A DNA stretch of 33,811 bases from Streptomyces hygroscopicus (GCF_026168105.1 NZ_LBMW01000067.1:1-33811), one strand, 5' to 3'; positions 23,582-32,042 are shown, counted from the stretch's first letter. Program-made: numbers and translations. The notes: generated by a model not told the origin, from the sequence alone.

Positions 23582-23696
23582 TAGGCCTCGATAGGCGTCC
23601 CCGAGATGCGCTGTCCTGGCACAGCCCGGCACCAACGTGGGTGCCGGCCAGCAATGCCGACAATTCCGATAACAGGGACAATGGGGAGGACAGCGC

Positions 23697-23867
23697 ATGG
23701 ACACGCTGATCGCCAGCCTTCTGGGCGGAGCAGTCGTCGTGATGATTGTGGCTGTTGCCGCCGTGCTGGTGGCCCGATTCGCCATGAATGGCACCGACTC
23801 CGGTGACCGTGCTGCGGTCCTGCAGGGCGTGGCCACCGTCATCCGCGCGATCCGCGGCAAGCGGTGA
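23697..23867 (+). CDS. Small single-span membrane protein (56 aa)
   Basis: ATG 23697 follows GGGGAGGA (23683-23690) at an ideal 6-base spacing, and the frame ends at TGA 23865-23867. The product begins MDTLIASLLGGAVVVMIVAV, continues AAVLVARFAM and ends in a short soluble tail with basic residues (GVATVIRAIRGKR). It has one clear transmembrane helix (about residues 5-29) and no known domain. It is transcribed divergently from the P-loop/repeat NTPase with 226 bp between starts. By analogy with STAND or toxin systems it could be a membrane effector or anchor, but that is speculation. Confidence 0.7.
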   Translation: MDTLIASLLGGAVVVMIVAVAAVLVARFAMNGTDSGDRAAVLQGVATVIRAIRGKR

Positions 23868-24174
23868 TCAACATGTGGCAGTCCCAGGGGCAGCCCACTC
23901 GGCGCCAGAGACCAAACGGACGCCTGTGACCGCGCCTGCGAGGGAGACGCGGGAGTGATCAGCCTGGGCAGCGCAACGCATTCGCGCTGGTGCTGGGCGA
24001 CGAGCCCGGCAACACCTTCTACCTGCCTCAACAGATGATCTTCTTGTGGCGGTCGGCCGATAGGACGCATGCAGCGGGCCTGGCGGCTTTGGTGAGTTCG
24101 CTGCTGTTCGTTGGATCCCTGTGCATTGGCGGGTAGGTGCCTGGCCGACGGCGGCGCCGTGATAAGCATCAGTC
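23868..24174. other. 307-bp gap with a doubtful short reading frame
   Basis: A plus-strand frame at about 23969-24136 reads RNAFALVLGDEPGNTFYLPQ, then QMIFLWRSAD and a hydrophobic tail LVSSLLFVGSLCIGG. It has coding-like composition but no start codon with a ribosome site and no recognised family. It may be a relic. Nothing else is seen. Confidence 0.35.
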
Positions 24175-24915
24175 ATGCGTGTCCTCCTCCCGTTGCCCGA
24201 CCGGGACTTCGATGTCACCGAGGTCGCTGTCCCCTGGCGGCTGCTATGCGACGCCGGCCACGACGTGGTGTTCGCCACTGAGCACGGCGGCTTGCCGCCG
24301 CAGGCCGATCCGCTGCTGCTCAGTGGTGTGCTCTTCGGGCAGCTCGGTGCCGAGCCGGAGCCGAAGGAGTTCTACCGCGAACTCACCGGCGACGCCGCCT
24401 TCCGGGCTCCGATCGCCTGGGACGCCGTGGAACCGCAGGAGTACGACGGTCTGCTCCTGCCCGGCGGGCATGCGCCCGGTATGCGGCAGTACCTCGGCTC
24501 CCGTGCCCTGCAGGCGAAGGTCGCCCGCTTCTGGGCAACGGGCAGGCCGGTGGGCGCCATCTGCCACGGCGTCCTCGTACTCGCCCGCACCATCGCCCCG
24601 GAGACCGGACGCAGCGTCATCGCCGACCGGCGCACCACCTGCCTGCCAAAGTACATGGAGCGCAGTGCCTATTACCTCACCGCGTGGCGGCGCGGCCGCT
24701 ATTACCGGACGTATCCGGCGTACGTCCAGGACGAGGTGACCGCCGCGCTCGACGACCCCACGCAATTCGAGCACGGACCGATCGAGCTGCGGCGGCGCGG
24801 TACGGCGGCTGACGACACCCCCGCCTTCGTCGTCCAGGACGGCCGGTATCTGTCCGCCCGATGGCCCGGTGACGCCTACCTCTTCGCCCGGCGCTTCACC
24901 GCCCTGCTGGAATAG
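24175..24915 (+). CDS. DJ-1/PfpI-family class I glutamine amidotransferase-like protein
   Basis: 246 residues of DJ-1/ThiJ/PfpI type. Motifs: N-terminal MRVLLPLPDRDFDVTEVAVP, LLCDAGHDVVFATEHGG, YDGLLLPGGHAPGMRQYLGS (the nucleotide-like loop) and the nucleophile elbow VGAICHGVLVLA, with Cys at the catalytic position followed by His. FVVQDGRYLSARWPGDAYLF closes the fold. Members act as chaperones/glyoxalases, deglycase-like enzymes, proteases or isonitrile hydratases, so the reaction cannot be fixed from sequence; the insert of about 30 residues with FYRELTGDAAFRAPIAWD is like the larger subfamily. Start ATG 24175 has only a weak ribosome site. It lies between plasmid-type genes and IS debris, apparently monocistronic. 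Confidence 0.85.
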   Translation: MRVLLPLPDRDFDVTEVAVPWRLLCDAGHDVVFATEHGGLPPQADPLLLSGVLFGQLGAEPEPKEFYRELTGDAAFRAPIAWDAVEPQEYDGLLLPGGHAPGMRQYLGSRALQAKVARFWATGRPVGAICHGVLVLARTIAPETGRSVIADRRTTCLPKYMERSAYYLTAWRRGRYYRTYPAYVQDEVTAALDDPTQFEHGPIELRRRGTAADDTPAFVVQDGRYLSARWPGDAYLFARRFTALLE

Positions 24916-24955
24916 CCCGCTTGCCTGGCCAGGGCCCGTTGTGAAAGTGACGGTG

Positions 24956-25255
24956 TCAGTCGCCGTTGAAGATGAGGTACCGGTGAGCCTTGCGCTCGAC
25001 TTGGGCAGTCACGGCCAGGATTTCGTGCGCGGCCTCGGCTTACTCGGCGGTGGATCCGGCCGCCAAGACCCGGACTTCCGGGACGAGGACCTTGAGTTGC
25101 GACCGGTTGAAAACGGTGTCATCACAGGGGTCGACGCACCCGAGCAGGGGCAAATTCTGGCTCGCCGCCCGTTCGCACAGGGCTGCAACGGCGCGATACA
25201 CGCACGTGGCCTCGACCGTACCCGTGAATGTCCGTACCTGGACGCTGATCCCCAC
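24956..25255 (-). pseudogene. Conserved-type hypothetical protein interrupted by an in-frame TAA
   Basis: From GTG 25255 the minus strand reads MGISVQVRTFTGTVEATCVY, RAVAALCERAASQNLPLLGC, VDPCDDTVFNRSQLKVLVPE and VRVLAAGSTAE. It then meets TAA at 25042-25040, and the same frame continues AEAAHEILAVTAQVERKAHR YLIFNGD to TGA at 24956. Continued coding after the stop with no frame change points to a nonsense mutation in a roughly 99-residue protein. No ribosome site precedes the start, where IS110 debris adjoins, so the promoter was probably lost. Function not recognised. Confidence 0.6.
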
Positions 25256-25265
25256 GAGTGCACGT

Positions 25266-25307
25266 TACTGCTCGATACCGCTTTTGGTGGGCATAGCTGC
25301 TGGTAGC
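25266..25307. repeat. 42-bp repeat, copy 1
   Basis: ACTGCTCGATACCGCTTTTG and the following 22 bases match 28328-28369 with three or four differences. Copy 1 is at the edge of IS110-like sequence; copy 2 is at the junction between a DUF5753 relic and an IS630 element. It probably marks the end of a mobile element present twice. Confidence 0.6.
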
Positions 25308-25575
25308 GGAGGATCTGTACTGCCGCGCGGATCCCTTCGTCCATCCGCGGGGTGCGCAGCTGCTTTTCGATGAGCGGAAGCACGGATGCGGCTATGCGCT
25401 GGGCGTCGATCAGGTCGGACTTGCCGATCCCGCGGCGGCTCGCCGGCGAGGCGCTTGATCTGCGGCTTCGGGTCGGAGGTGCGATACATCCGCACCGCAC
25501 GATCACGCAACTCCAGCGGGTATTTCCTTTCCTGGGGGCAGCCACGGTCGATGTTCCTCTCATGAATCCCATCTG
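25300..25575 (-). pseudogene. IS3-orfA head fused to IS110 transposase fragment
   Basis: Minus strand, 5' to 3': AAPRK, then after a frame change KYPLELRDRAVRMYRTSDPK and PQIKRLAG, typical of the start of an IS3-family OrfA HTH. At about 25440 it switches to GIGKSDLIDAQRIAASVLPL, EKQLRTPRMDEGIRAAVQIL and RYQQL, typical of the IS110 GKSDxIDA region. It is a composite of two broken transposases with no complete catalytic domain. Confidence 0.65.
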
Positions 25576-25617
25576 ACTCTCTGTCACCTCACTCCGCATC
25601 CCGGGGGAACCTCAACC

Positions 25618-25908
25618 CAGTTGTCGAAGTCCCGGGTCTCTGCGATGGCCCGGCACCTGGATGAGCAGGTCGCAGTCTTACGCAACCGGCCCCTGGACGC
25701 CGGTCCGTATGCGTTCGTCTAGGTCGACGCGCTCACGCAGAAGGTCCGTGAGGGCGGCCGGATCATCAACGTCCACGCCCTGATCGCGGTCGGCCTCAAC
25801 GCTGACGGGCGCCGCGAGACCCTCGGCCTGGACGTTGCCACAGCCCAGGACGGTGCCGGCTGGCTCGCCACGATCCATGGCCGAGTCGTCACGCACTACG
25901 AACGGTAG
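25618..25908 (+). pseudogene. IS256-family transposase fragment
   Basis: Plus frame: QLSKSRVSAMARHLDEQVAV, LRNRPLDAGPYAFV, a TAG (25720-25722) replacing the expected Trp codon, VDALTQKVREGGRIINVHAL, IAVGLNADGRRETLGLDVAT and AQDGAGWLAT. The block contains the first catalytic Asp (VDA) of IS256 DDE transposases. Both ends are missing and a nonsense codon is present, so it is inactive. Confidence 0.75.
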
Positions 25909-26014
25909 CGAGCCCCGTCGGTGGCAGCGAACCACGAAACTCAGCAATGGATGAACCCAAAATTTCCGGGCTCCGTTGTTATGGTCAAAGGCCCATCGCA
26001 CACAGGAGTATCCG

Positions 26015-26485
26015 TTGCCAACCAACGAACCGATAGAAGAAAACGCGGTCGCCCCCTGGGAGCCTACGATAGGACAGGGGCGCCGCGCGGTGGGGCGCAA
26101 CCTAGCGGAAGCTATACGTAAGGCATCGAACACGGGACCATACGGCGAGCCGCCGGACGCTGCACGAACGACGAATCAGACTCAACGACGCTATCTCGGT
26201 GGGGAACTGAAAGATGCAATACTCAAAGCGGGGGACAGCTCCGCTGAGGAGAACTCCACTATTGCTGCGGCGGCAGCCCAGATGCCCACTAGCTCAGGGG
26301 ATTCCAGCCACAACCCGCCACCCCAGACCAGTCAGCAGCATCAGAATCGCGCGGTGCGGCAACAGGCGGTGAAGCTGCTGCAACGGCGTACTGGTGCAGC
26401 GCACGGGGGCCCGCAGCAACCTCCAGAGAAATATACACCGGTCAAGGAGAAAAATGCCGGATCGCAGAAGCCGGGTCGCAGGTAG
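26015..26485 (+). CDS. Hypothetical polar protein (156 aa), base composition unlike neighbours
   Basis: TTG 26015 is preceded by AGGAG (26004-26008) at 6-base spacing, and the frame runs to TAG 26483-26485. The product is hydrophilic and probably disordered: NEPIEENAVAPWEPTIGQGR, RAVGRNLAEAIRKASNTGPY, TTNQTQRRYLGGELKDAILK, a Gln/Ser/Pro-rich middle and a basic C-terminus (KEKNAGSQKPGRR). The local GC content is visibly lower than in neighbours, suggesting a different origin. Two related helical motifs (LAEAIRKA and LKDAILKA) recur about 35 residues apart. No family is recognised. It sits alone between IS256 and ISAs1 relics. Confidence 0.5.
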   Translation: MPTNEPIEENAVAPWEPTIGQGRRAVGRNLAEAIRKASNTGPYGEPPDAARTTNQTQRRYLGGELKDAILKAGDSSAEENSTIAAAAAQMPTSSGDSSHNPPPQTSQQHQNRAVRQQAVKLLQRRTGAAHGGPQQPPEKYTPVKEKNAGSQKPGRR

Positions 26486-26649
26486 AAGCGTTACCGAACT
26501 TTGCCAAAAGTAATCGATAGCCTGGCAGCACGTGGGCGGCAAGCCAAGTTGGTCGCGCGCGACTTGAGACTGATCAAGCACTTTGCCACCTGTGGCCTGT
26601 CTCCCTGACCAGGGCTGCTTCAAAGTCCTGGTGATCATGTCGGTGCAGG

Positions 26650-27790
26650 TCAAGTGAGCCCGAGCAGGTCGAGCGGGCGCGTGAAGGGCGTGTAGGAGGC
26701 CTGCCGTAGTCCGGCGGCGATGCTGTGGTGACCGGCGTCGCGGAGTGTTTTGACTTCGAGGTTTCGCAGTGTGGCTATGTTCGCGGGGCCGTGCCCGGTG
26801 CGGATCTTGGAGGCGTCCTTGGCGAAGGTCGTGTCTCTCACGTGGTGGACGAACTCGATGCCCGGATGGCCGCGGGCGAGTTGTCCGAGACGCTGCGGAG
26901 AGGCCTGACGGGAGGTCATGTCGGTGATCGCGTAGATGGTCTGCCGGGTGGTCTTCCCGCTCTCGATGCCGGTGCGGTAGCGGTGGATCTTCACGGCCTG
27001 CGCGATATGCGGGAAGTCCAGGCCGGGGCCGGTGACGGTGAGCACGCGCACCGAGCGGGTCTCGCGTCGTCCGTGTCCCAGCTCGCGGTCGTAGCGCACC
27101 GCTGTGCATCCCCTGCAGGGCAGGGCCGGAGCATGGCGTTCAGGTGCGGCTGGTTGCGCTTGACCACGAGCACGAAGTGGGCGTTCTTCTCTTCGACCAG
27201 GTAGCGGGCCTGTTCGCGCGTGGTGTGCAGCGCGTCGGCGGTGACCGTCGCGCCGGTGAGGTCGAAGGCGCCGCAGTGCGTTCGGGGCGGTGACCCCGGT
27301 GGTCTTGTCCGGCACCGAAGCTGGGAGATGACGCGTCCGGTGCCGGTGAGGGCCGACAGCACGTGAACGACGTCGTCGGTGTCGGTGCCTGAGCCGCGGG
27401 CACTCTTGCCGTCCACGGCCACCTGCTCGACGCCGTCCGGGGCGGAGCCGAGCGGGTCGGCCGGCTCACCGGGGCACACGAGGGTGAGCACGCGGCGGAT
27501 CGTGGAGGTGGCAGGAGCACGCCGGATGCCGAGCGGGCCACGGGGGCGGACACGCAGGCGGGCGAGGGCATCCCGCGGGGCGTTACGCGCCCACAAGCCG
27601 ATGGCCAGGTAGGAGCGGGCCCGGACAGTACCGCGCAGGCCGCGGTCAGTAGCACCGACACCAGCGAGTGCCGCTGGCCGCGGCAGTCACGCGGGTCGGA
27701 CGGTGTCGCCAACCGCTCGGCGACGTCGGCCAGTTCACGCTGGCGCGGCAGAACCGACTTGGCCAGGCACAGTGGCGGACCGACGGCACA
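26650..27790 (-). pseudogene. ISAs1-family transposase, frameshifted
   Basis: Several minus-strand frames together read as one ISAs1-type DDE transposase: LADVAERLATPSDPRDCRGQ RHSLVSVLLTAACAVLSG, WARNAPRDALARLRVR, PLGIRRAPATSTIRRVLTLV, VAVDGKSARGSGTDTDDVVH, VTADALHTTREQARYLVEEK, NAHFVLVVKRNQPHLNAML, GRRETRSVRVLTVTG, TDMTSRQASPQRLGQLARGH, DASKIRTGHGPANIATLRNL and PFTRPLDLLGLT ending at 26650. Frames change at least near 27290, near 27110 and in the N-terminal region. The catalytic Asp of VDGK and the TADALH motif remain visible. Confidence 0.8.
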
Positions 27791-27814
27791 TCGAGGCTCC
27801 CGTGGTGCAGGGCG

Positions 27815-27880
27815 ACGTGGCACCCTGACCCTGTCTGCGTTCACGCCGGACGCGAACAATGTGTGGGCCGGGCCGGCCGA
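27815..27880 (+). pseudogene. Second, shorter copy of the fragment at 6070-6306
   Basis: The plus strand reads TLTLSAFTPDANNVWAGPA, matching TLSGVTPNANNVQAGAN of the first copy. Only the last about 20 codons survive before the ISAs1 relic. Confidence 0.45.
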
Positions 27881-27934
27881 TACAAGAGCAGCCCTGCATG
27901 GCCCAACGCGGGACTGTGCAGGGGGCGTTTCGTC

Positions 27935-28328
27935 ATGCCTGGCTCAGCGCAGAGCCTCGATCGCCGGCAGGATCGGAGTGCGCGCTTCAGCGCCGTACAC
28001 GGCCAAGTCTGCGAGCCGCGCGAACGCGCGCAGGTAGATGTCCAGTTAGCCGGGTGCCGTGACAGTCACCTTCGCCGCGAGCAGTTCCACGTGAATACGC
28101 GAGTCGTCGAAGACCGTGAACTGCTCAAGCGGCCACATGGTCCCTTCCCGCGCAGCTGCGGCCGGGATGATGCCGAGCGACATGGACGGCAGAGTCATCA
28201 CGGCAAGGAGGTTGCCGAGCCGGCCGGCCATCATGTCCTCGTCATCGACCCGGTGATTGAGGACGTTCTCTTCGATGAGCGTTGCGAAGCGGTGGTCACC
28301 TTCGTAGATGACCCGCGCGCGGCGCATA
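27935..28328 (-). pseudogene. DUF5753-type regulator fragment (copy 2), cut by mobile element
   Basis: The minus strand reads MRRARVIYEGDHRFATLIEE, NVLNHRVDDEDMMAGRLGNL, LAVMTLPSMSLGI, RIHVELLAAKVTVTAPG, then TAA where copy 1 has a Glu codon, then LDIYLRAFARLADLAVYGAE. It is about 85-90% identical in DNA to 6360-6755. Homology to copy 1 stops abruptly at 28328, where the 42-bp repeat and the IS630 element begin. Confidence 0.75.
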
Positions 28329-28369
28329 CTGCTCGATTCCGCTTTTGGTGGGTATAGCTGCTGGTGGCG
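28328..28369. repeat. 42-bp repeat, copy 2
   Basis: Nearly identical to 25266-25307 and in the same orientation. It starts exactly where the DUF5753 homology ends, so it marks an insertion junction on the left of the IS630 element. Confidence 0.6.
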
Positions 28370-28405
28370 GGGTGGTTGCGGGTGCTCGGGGGCGGGTGCT
28401 GGGTC

Positions 28406-29487
28406 ATGGTGCTGAGGGCACGGCCGGGACGTGACGAGGGCGAGCAAGCGGTGGTCCACCGCCTGGCGGCTGCCAGGAAGGCGCCGAAGGTTCTGGTGGA
28501 GCGGTGCCGGATGGTCGAGCTGAGCTGGGACGGCTGGCTGGTCCCGCAGATCGCTGGCGAGGTGAGGTGCAGTCAGAAGACGGTACGTTGCCGGCTGCAC
28601 CGCTTCAACCGCTCGGGGCTTGAGGCCCTGGAGGAGCTGGGCGGGCAGGGCCGCAAGCGAAGGATCACCGAGGCCGAACGCTCCCGGATCATTGCGATGG
28701 TCAAGCAGACCCCGCTGGGTCGGCCGGAGGTGCAGCCGTCGAACGAGATGTGGGCCGCGGACGAGTCGGGGCCCTCGGAGTGGACGTTGAACACACTGAC
28801 TGCTGCGGCCCGGGACCTGGGCATCGAGGTCAGTCGCTCCCAGGTGCGCCGGATCCTGCCGGCCAGGGGCGTGCGCTGGCGGCGCACGCCCTCGTGGACG
28901 CGCTCGAGAGATGCGGACTTCGAGGGAAAAGGACCCGGATCGTCGAGCTCTACACCAGCCCGCCCGCCGGCGCGACGGTCGTCTGCGCCGACGAGCTCGG
29001 CCCGGTCATCCCCCGCACCTTCCCGCCGGCACCGGGCTGGTCACCGGACGGACACCGCATCAAGAACGAGATCGACTACTCCCGCGGACCGCAGAAAACC
29101 TGGGTCTACGGCGGCTTACGGGTCCGTGACGGCCAGGAGCTCACGATGACCGCCACCTCCCGCAACAGCGCCTTCTACCGGCAGTTCCTTCAGCTCGTCG
29201 AGGGCGCCAACCCCGTCGGGGACATCTATGTGATCACCGACAATCTGTCCTCGCACAACAGCGTGTCCACCCGGACCTGGCTCGAGGCCCATCCTCGCAT
29301 CAGGCTCAGGCACGTGTTCATCCCGGTCGGCGCCTGCTGGCTCAACCTCCAAGAGGGCTGGTGGCGCATCTTCCGCAGGACTGCCATGGCCGGACGCTCC
29401 TTCGGCGACCGCGGCCACATCACCCACGCCACCGAAGTGGCCACAGCCCAGCTCAACACCCGCGCCCGACCCTGGATCTGCGGATGA
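28406..29487 (+). mobile_element. IS630-family transposase in two frames
   Basis: Frame A (to about 28930) carries the N-terminal HTH region of an IS630 transposase: VERCRMVELSWDGWLVPQIA, CSQKTVRCRLHRFNRSGLEA, LGGQGRKRRITEAERSRII and SRSQVRRILPARGVRWRR. Frame B continues KRTRIVELYTSPPAGATVVC, ADELGPVIPRTFPPAPGW (first catalytic Asp), VYGGLRVRDGQ, DIYVITDNLSSHNSVSTRTW (second Asp) and IRLRHVFIPVGACWLNLQEG WW (Glu). The frames join at GGGAAAAGG (28924-28932), where a -1 slip on AAAA gives DFEGKRTRIVEL, the continuous sequence expected for the family. It may therefore be either programmed frameshifting or a mutation. The first possible start is ATG 28406. The terminal inverted repeats were not resolved. 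Confidence 0.75.
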
Positions 29488-29967
29488 CGTCGCGTCAGTG
29501 CCGCTCCCTACCGTCCGAACCGTGACACCTCCGCGCCTTGGCGTCGCCCGGCGAACGACGGTGATCCGTCATGTCCTAGCCGACGGGCTGCGCAGCCCCC
29601 ACACCCCGCTACGCCGGTAATCGGACCGCGAAGTTTCGGCCGACCCCAAGCGTTTCCACCAGCGGCGGGCCCACCATGTTCGCAATGCACGACCGCCCAC
29701 ACTGGGACGGCGGGGCGCAAGGCGAACGTCTCCGGGGGTCTCTCGCGCCGTCGCGGCGTTGGTCCTGGTCCCGACCGGATCCCGGCAGACGTGGGGCAAG
29801 TCCGCCTTGAACGATCTCGGCCCCGGACTCCTATCTCTGACCTCAGCAGCAATCTGACCCTGGGGGAGCTTCTGGGCGTTCAGGTTTCCCGTTTCCCCGC
29901 CGTCGGCCGTCCGGGTGGGCCGAACGAGTGAGGCCGGGAACGAGAAGGGGGGCAGGGCATGCGGCAC
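29488..29967. other. 480-bp region without a supported gene
   Basis: Both strands have open frames of 100-130 codons of Arg/Pro-rich, low-information composition typical of high-GC shadow frames. I see no motif, ribosome site or palindrome. It separates IS630 from Tn3-type debris. Confidence 0.4.
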
Positions 29968-30740
29968 GAATGATCACCGGAAGACGTGGTGGCGTGCTGG
30001 ACGCCGGTGGACGGTGACTGGCCACTGGTGGCCAACAAGAACGGCCCGACCCGGCTCGGCTTCGCCCTGACCCTGAAGTTCTTCGAGCAGGAGGGGCGGT
30101 TCCCGGAGTTCGTCGAGGAGATCCCGCAGACCGCGATGGAGTACGTCGCGGACTTGGTGAGGGTGCCGGCCGCGGAGTTCGCGAAGTACGCGTTCACCGG
30201 CCGGACCGCCGAGTATCACCGCAATCAGATCCGCGAGGCCCTGGGCCTCCGGCTGTCCACGCGCGCCGACGAACAGCTCCGTCCGCCGATCTTCTGCCGG
30301 CTCGACCGGGCATACCTCGGCGGCCAACCAGGAGATTACCCTGCTCGTGCAGTGCCGCGCAGACCGGATCGAGCCGCCGGGACGGATCGACCGCATCGTG
30401 ACCGCGGCCCAGACCCGGGCGGAGAAGGTGTTCTGCGCGCGGACCGTCGACCGCCTGGGAGACGTCGGCGTGGCCCGGCTGCCGGCGCTAGTAGCCGAGG
30501 ACAACGAGGACGGCGCCGCGCTGCCGACCTCACTCAAGCGCGGCCCCGGGTCGGTCGGCCTGGACTCGCTGCCGACGGAGACCACCAAGCTGAACGACGT
30601 GCGCAAATCGGCCTGCCTGACGGGCTGTTCGTGGGCTGCTCGGGGAAGCTGGTGGCCGCGTGGCGCGCACGAGCATTCAAGATGTACCCCTCGGATCTCC
30701 ACGGCCGAGGCCGAACAGGTGGCGCGGCGCTTCGTGCCTG
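29968..30740 (+). pseudogene. Tn3-family transposase N-terminal fragment, frameshifted
   Basis: Plus strand reads EDVVACWTPVDGDWPLVANK, NGPTRLGFALTLKFFEQEGR FPEF, TAMEYVADLVRVPAAEFAKY and FTGRTAEYHRNQIREALG. After frame changes it gives LDRAYLGGQPGDYPAR, DRIEPPGRIDRIVTAAQTRA EKVFCARTV, KLNDVRKSACL and KLVAAWRARAFKMYPSDLHG. These match the N-terminal (DUF4158-like) half of Tn3-family transposases. An in-frame TGA precedes EDVV, and the DDE catalytic domain is absent. Confidence 0.65.
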
Positions 30741-30752
30741 TTTCTCATCCCT

Positions 30753-30980
30753 GTAGGCGAGAAGCGGACCGATTTTCACACCGTCAACGACGCCGTGAAC
30801 GACGCCCTGCGAGCCGCCATCGTCCACCTGGTCCGCGAGCAGAAGGCCGGCGTGGATCACGCAGGTCCGGTGTACTTCATGCTGCACGGCGTGCGGAGCG
30901 AGGAGCGGGCCCGCGAGCTTGCCGCCGCCTTCCATGCCGCCCTGTACGGGTGTCAGTTGATGGCCAAGGCATCGCGGTAG
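30753..30980 (+). pseudogene. Unrecognised reading frame following the Tn3 relic
   Basis: A plus frame reads VGEKRTDFHTVNDAVNDALR, AAIVHLVREQKAGVDHAGPV, YFMLHGVRSEERARELAAAF HAALYGCQLMAKASR to TAG 30978-30980. The composition is coding-like and the helices are amphipathic, but the 5' end merges into the Tn3 fragment without a clear start. Family unknown; it may be the C-terminal part of a longer lost gene. Confidence 0.4.
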
Positions 30981-31033
30981 AACACGGTGTCCTTGCGGGA
31001 CCGGTGGGTGCTTTTGGCCCCTGATCGGTGCGA

Positions 31034-32026
31034 CTAGGTGTCGAGGAACTCGGGGATGAAGATGTCGCGGCTGGTCAGCAGGCGCTTGGAGAGGCCCTGC
31101 TCGTGGTGGTAGCGCAGGAAGGTGTCGACCGCCTTGCGGTTCGCGCGCAGGCCGTAGGGCCACCAGTCCTCGCCGAGCAGGCTGCGGTTGTGTTCGAACA
31201 GGCTGCTGAACCAGGGGGTCACCAGGCTCATGTGCTGCTTCGGGGCGTCCTCGATGTATTTGCGTTCGGCCAGGTCCTTGGCCTTGACGAAGGCGCGGTA
31301 GACCGAGCGCAGATTTTCGGAACGGTGCACCAGGTCCTTGCGGACCGCGACGATGTGCATCGGGGGGAAGATCCCGGTACGCCGGTAGTAGTCGCGCTCG
31401 ACGTTCTCATAGTCGGGGAAGAGCCGGACGATCTTCGTCGATCCCCGCAACATGGCCTGGGGCACGTCGACCGAGATGAGCGCGTCGATCTCTCCGGACT
31501 CGAGCATGGCGCCCAGGGTCTGGCCGTCGTCGGCGTGCCGCACGTGCACGCCGTCCGGCACCGGCTGCGGGAGCCAGTCGAACGCGGGGATGGGATGGTC
31601 GGTGCCGCCGATGACCCAGCGGCACTGGTCGACGGTCACGCCGAACTCGTCCGACAGGATGCCCTTGGGCCAGACGCCGGCGTCGTGTCCGAAGAGCGCG
31701 AACTCGCCGAGTGTCTTGCCGGCGAGGTCCTGCGGCTTCTCGATTCCCGCCTCGGTGTTCACGAAGATGGCGGAGTGCCGGAAGTTGCGGTTCGGGAAGA
31801 TCGGCAGCGCCATGAATGGCGCGTCGTCCAGGTCGAAGGTACGCAGAAAGTAGGTCAAGCCGAGTTCCGCTATGTCGTAGCGGCCTTCGAGCATGTGCCG
31901 GAAGAGGTCCGAGACCAGGGGCTCCGTCTCAAGGGTGGCGTCCACCCCGTCGATCTTCACGCGGCCGTCGAAGAGCGCCTCGGTGTGCTCGTACCGGTAG
32001 GTGCCGATGGTCAGCTCGATGCTCAT
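31034..32026 (-). CDS. 4,5-dihydroxyphthalate decarboxylase-like protein
   Basis: 330 residues from ATG 32026 (GAGGA 5 bases upstream; the open frame extends to 32104 but runs through the operator region). It resembles 4,5-dihydroxyphthalate decarboxylase (Pht5-type), built on the periplasmic-binding-protein fold. Visible blocks are LTIGTYRYEHTEALFDGRVK, LVSDLFRHMLEGRYDIAELG, PIFPNRNFRHSAIFVNTEAG, LAGKTLGEFALFGHDAGVWP and GIFPPMHIVAVRKDLVHRSE. There is no signal peptide, consistent with a cytosolic enzyme. It diverges from a TetR regulator with palindromic sites between them. The family includes substrate-binding-like proteins of uncharacterised function, so the phthalate substrate is inferred only from the family. 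Confidence 0.78.
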   Translation of the reverse strand: MSIELTIGTYRYEHTEALFDGRVKIDGVDATLETEPLVSDLFRHMLEGRYDIAELGLTYFLRTFDLDDAPFMALPIFPNRNFRHSAIFVNTEAGIEKPQDLAGKTLGEFALFGHDAGVWPKGILSDEFGVTVDQCRWVIGGTDHPIPAFDWLPQPVPDGVHVRHADDGQTLGAMLESGEIDALISVDVPQAMLRGSTKIVRLFPDYENVERDYYRRTGIFPPMHIVAVRKDLVHRSENLRSVYRAFVKAKDLAERKYIEDAPKQHMSLVTPWFSSLFEHNRSLLGEDWWPYGLRANRKAVDTFLRYHHEQGLSKRLLTSRDIFIPEFLDT

Positions 32027-32042
32027 CAAGATCCTCGCTTCC

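Noticed and set aside
23454..23681. 75-residue minus-strand ORF in the divergent promoter region
   Set aside because: It overlaps the start of the P-loop gene and the ribosome site of the small membrane gene, and has no family or ribosome site.
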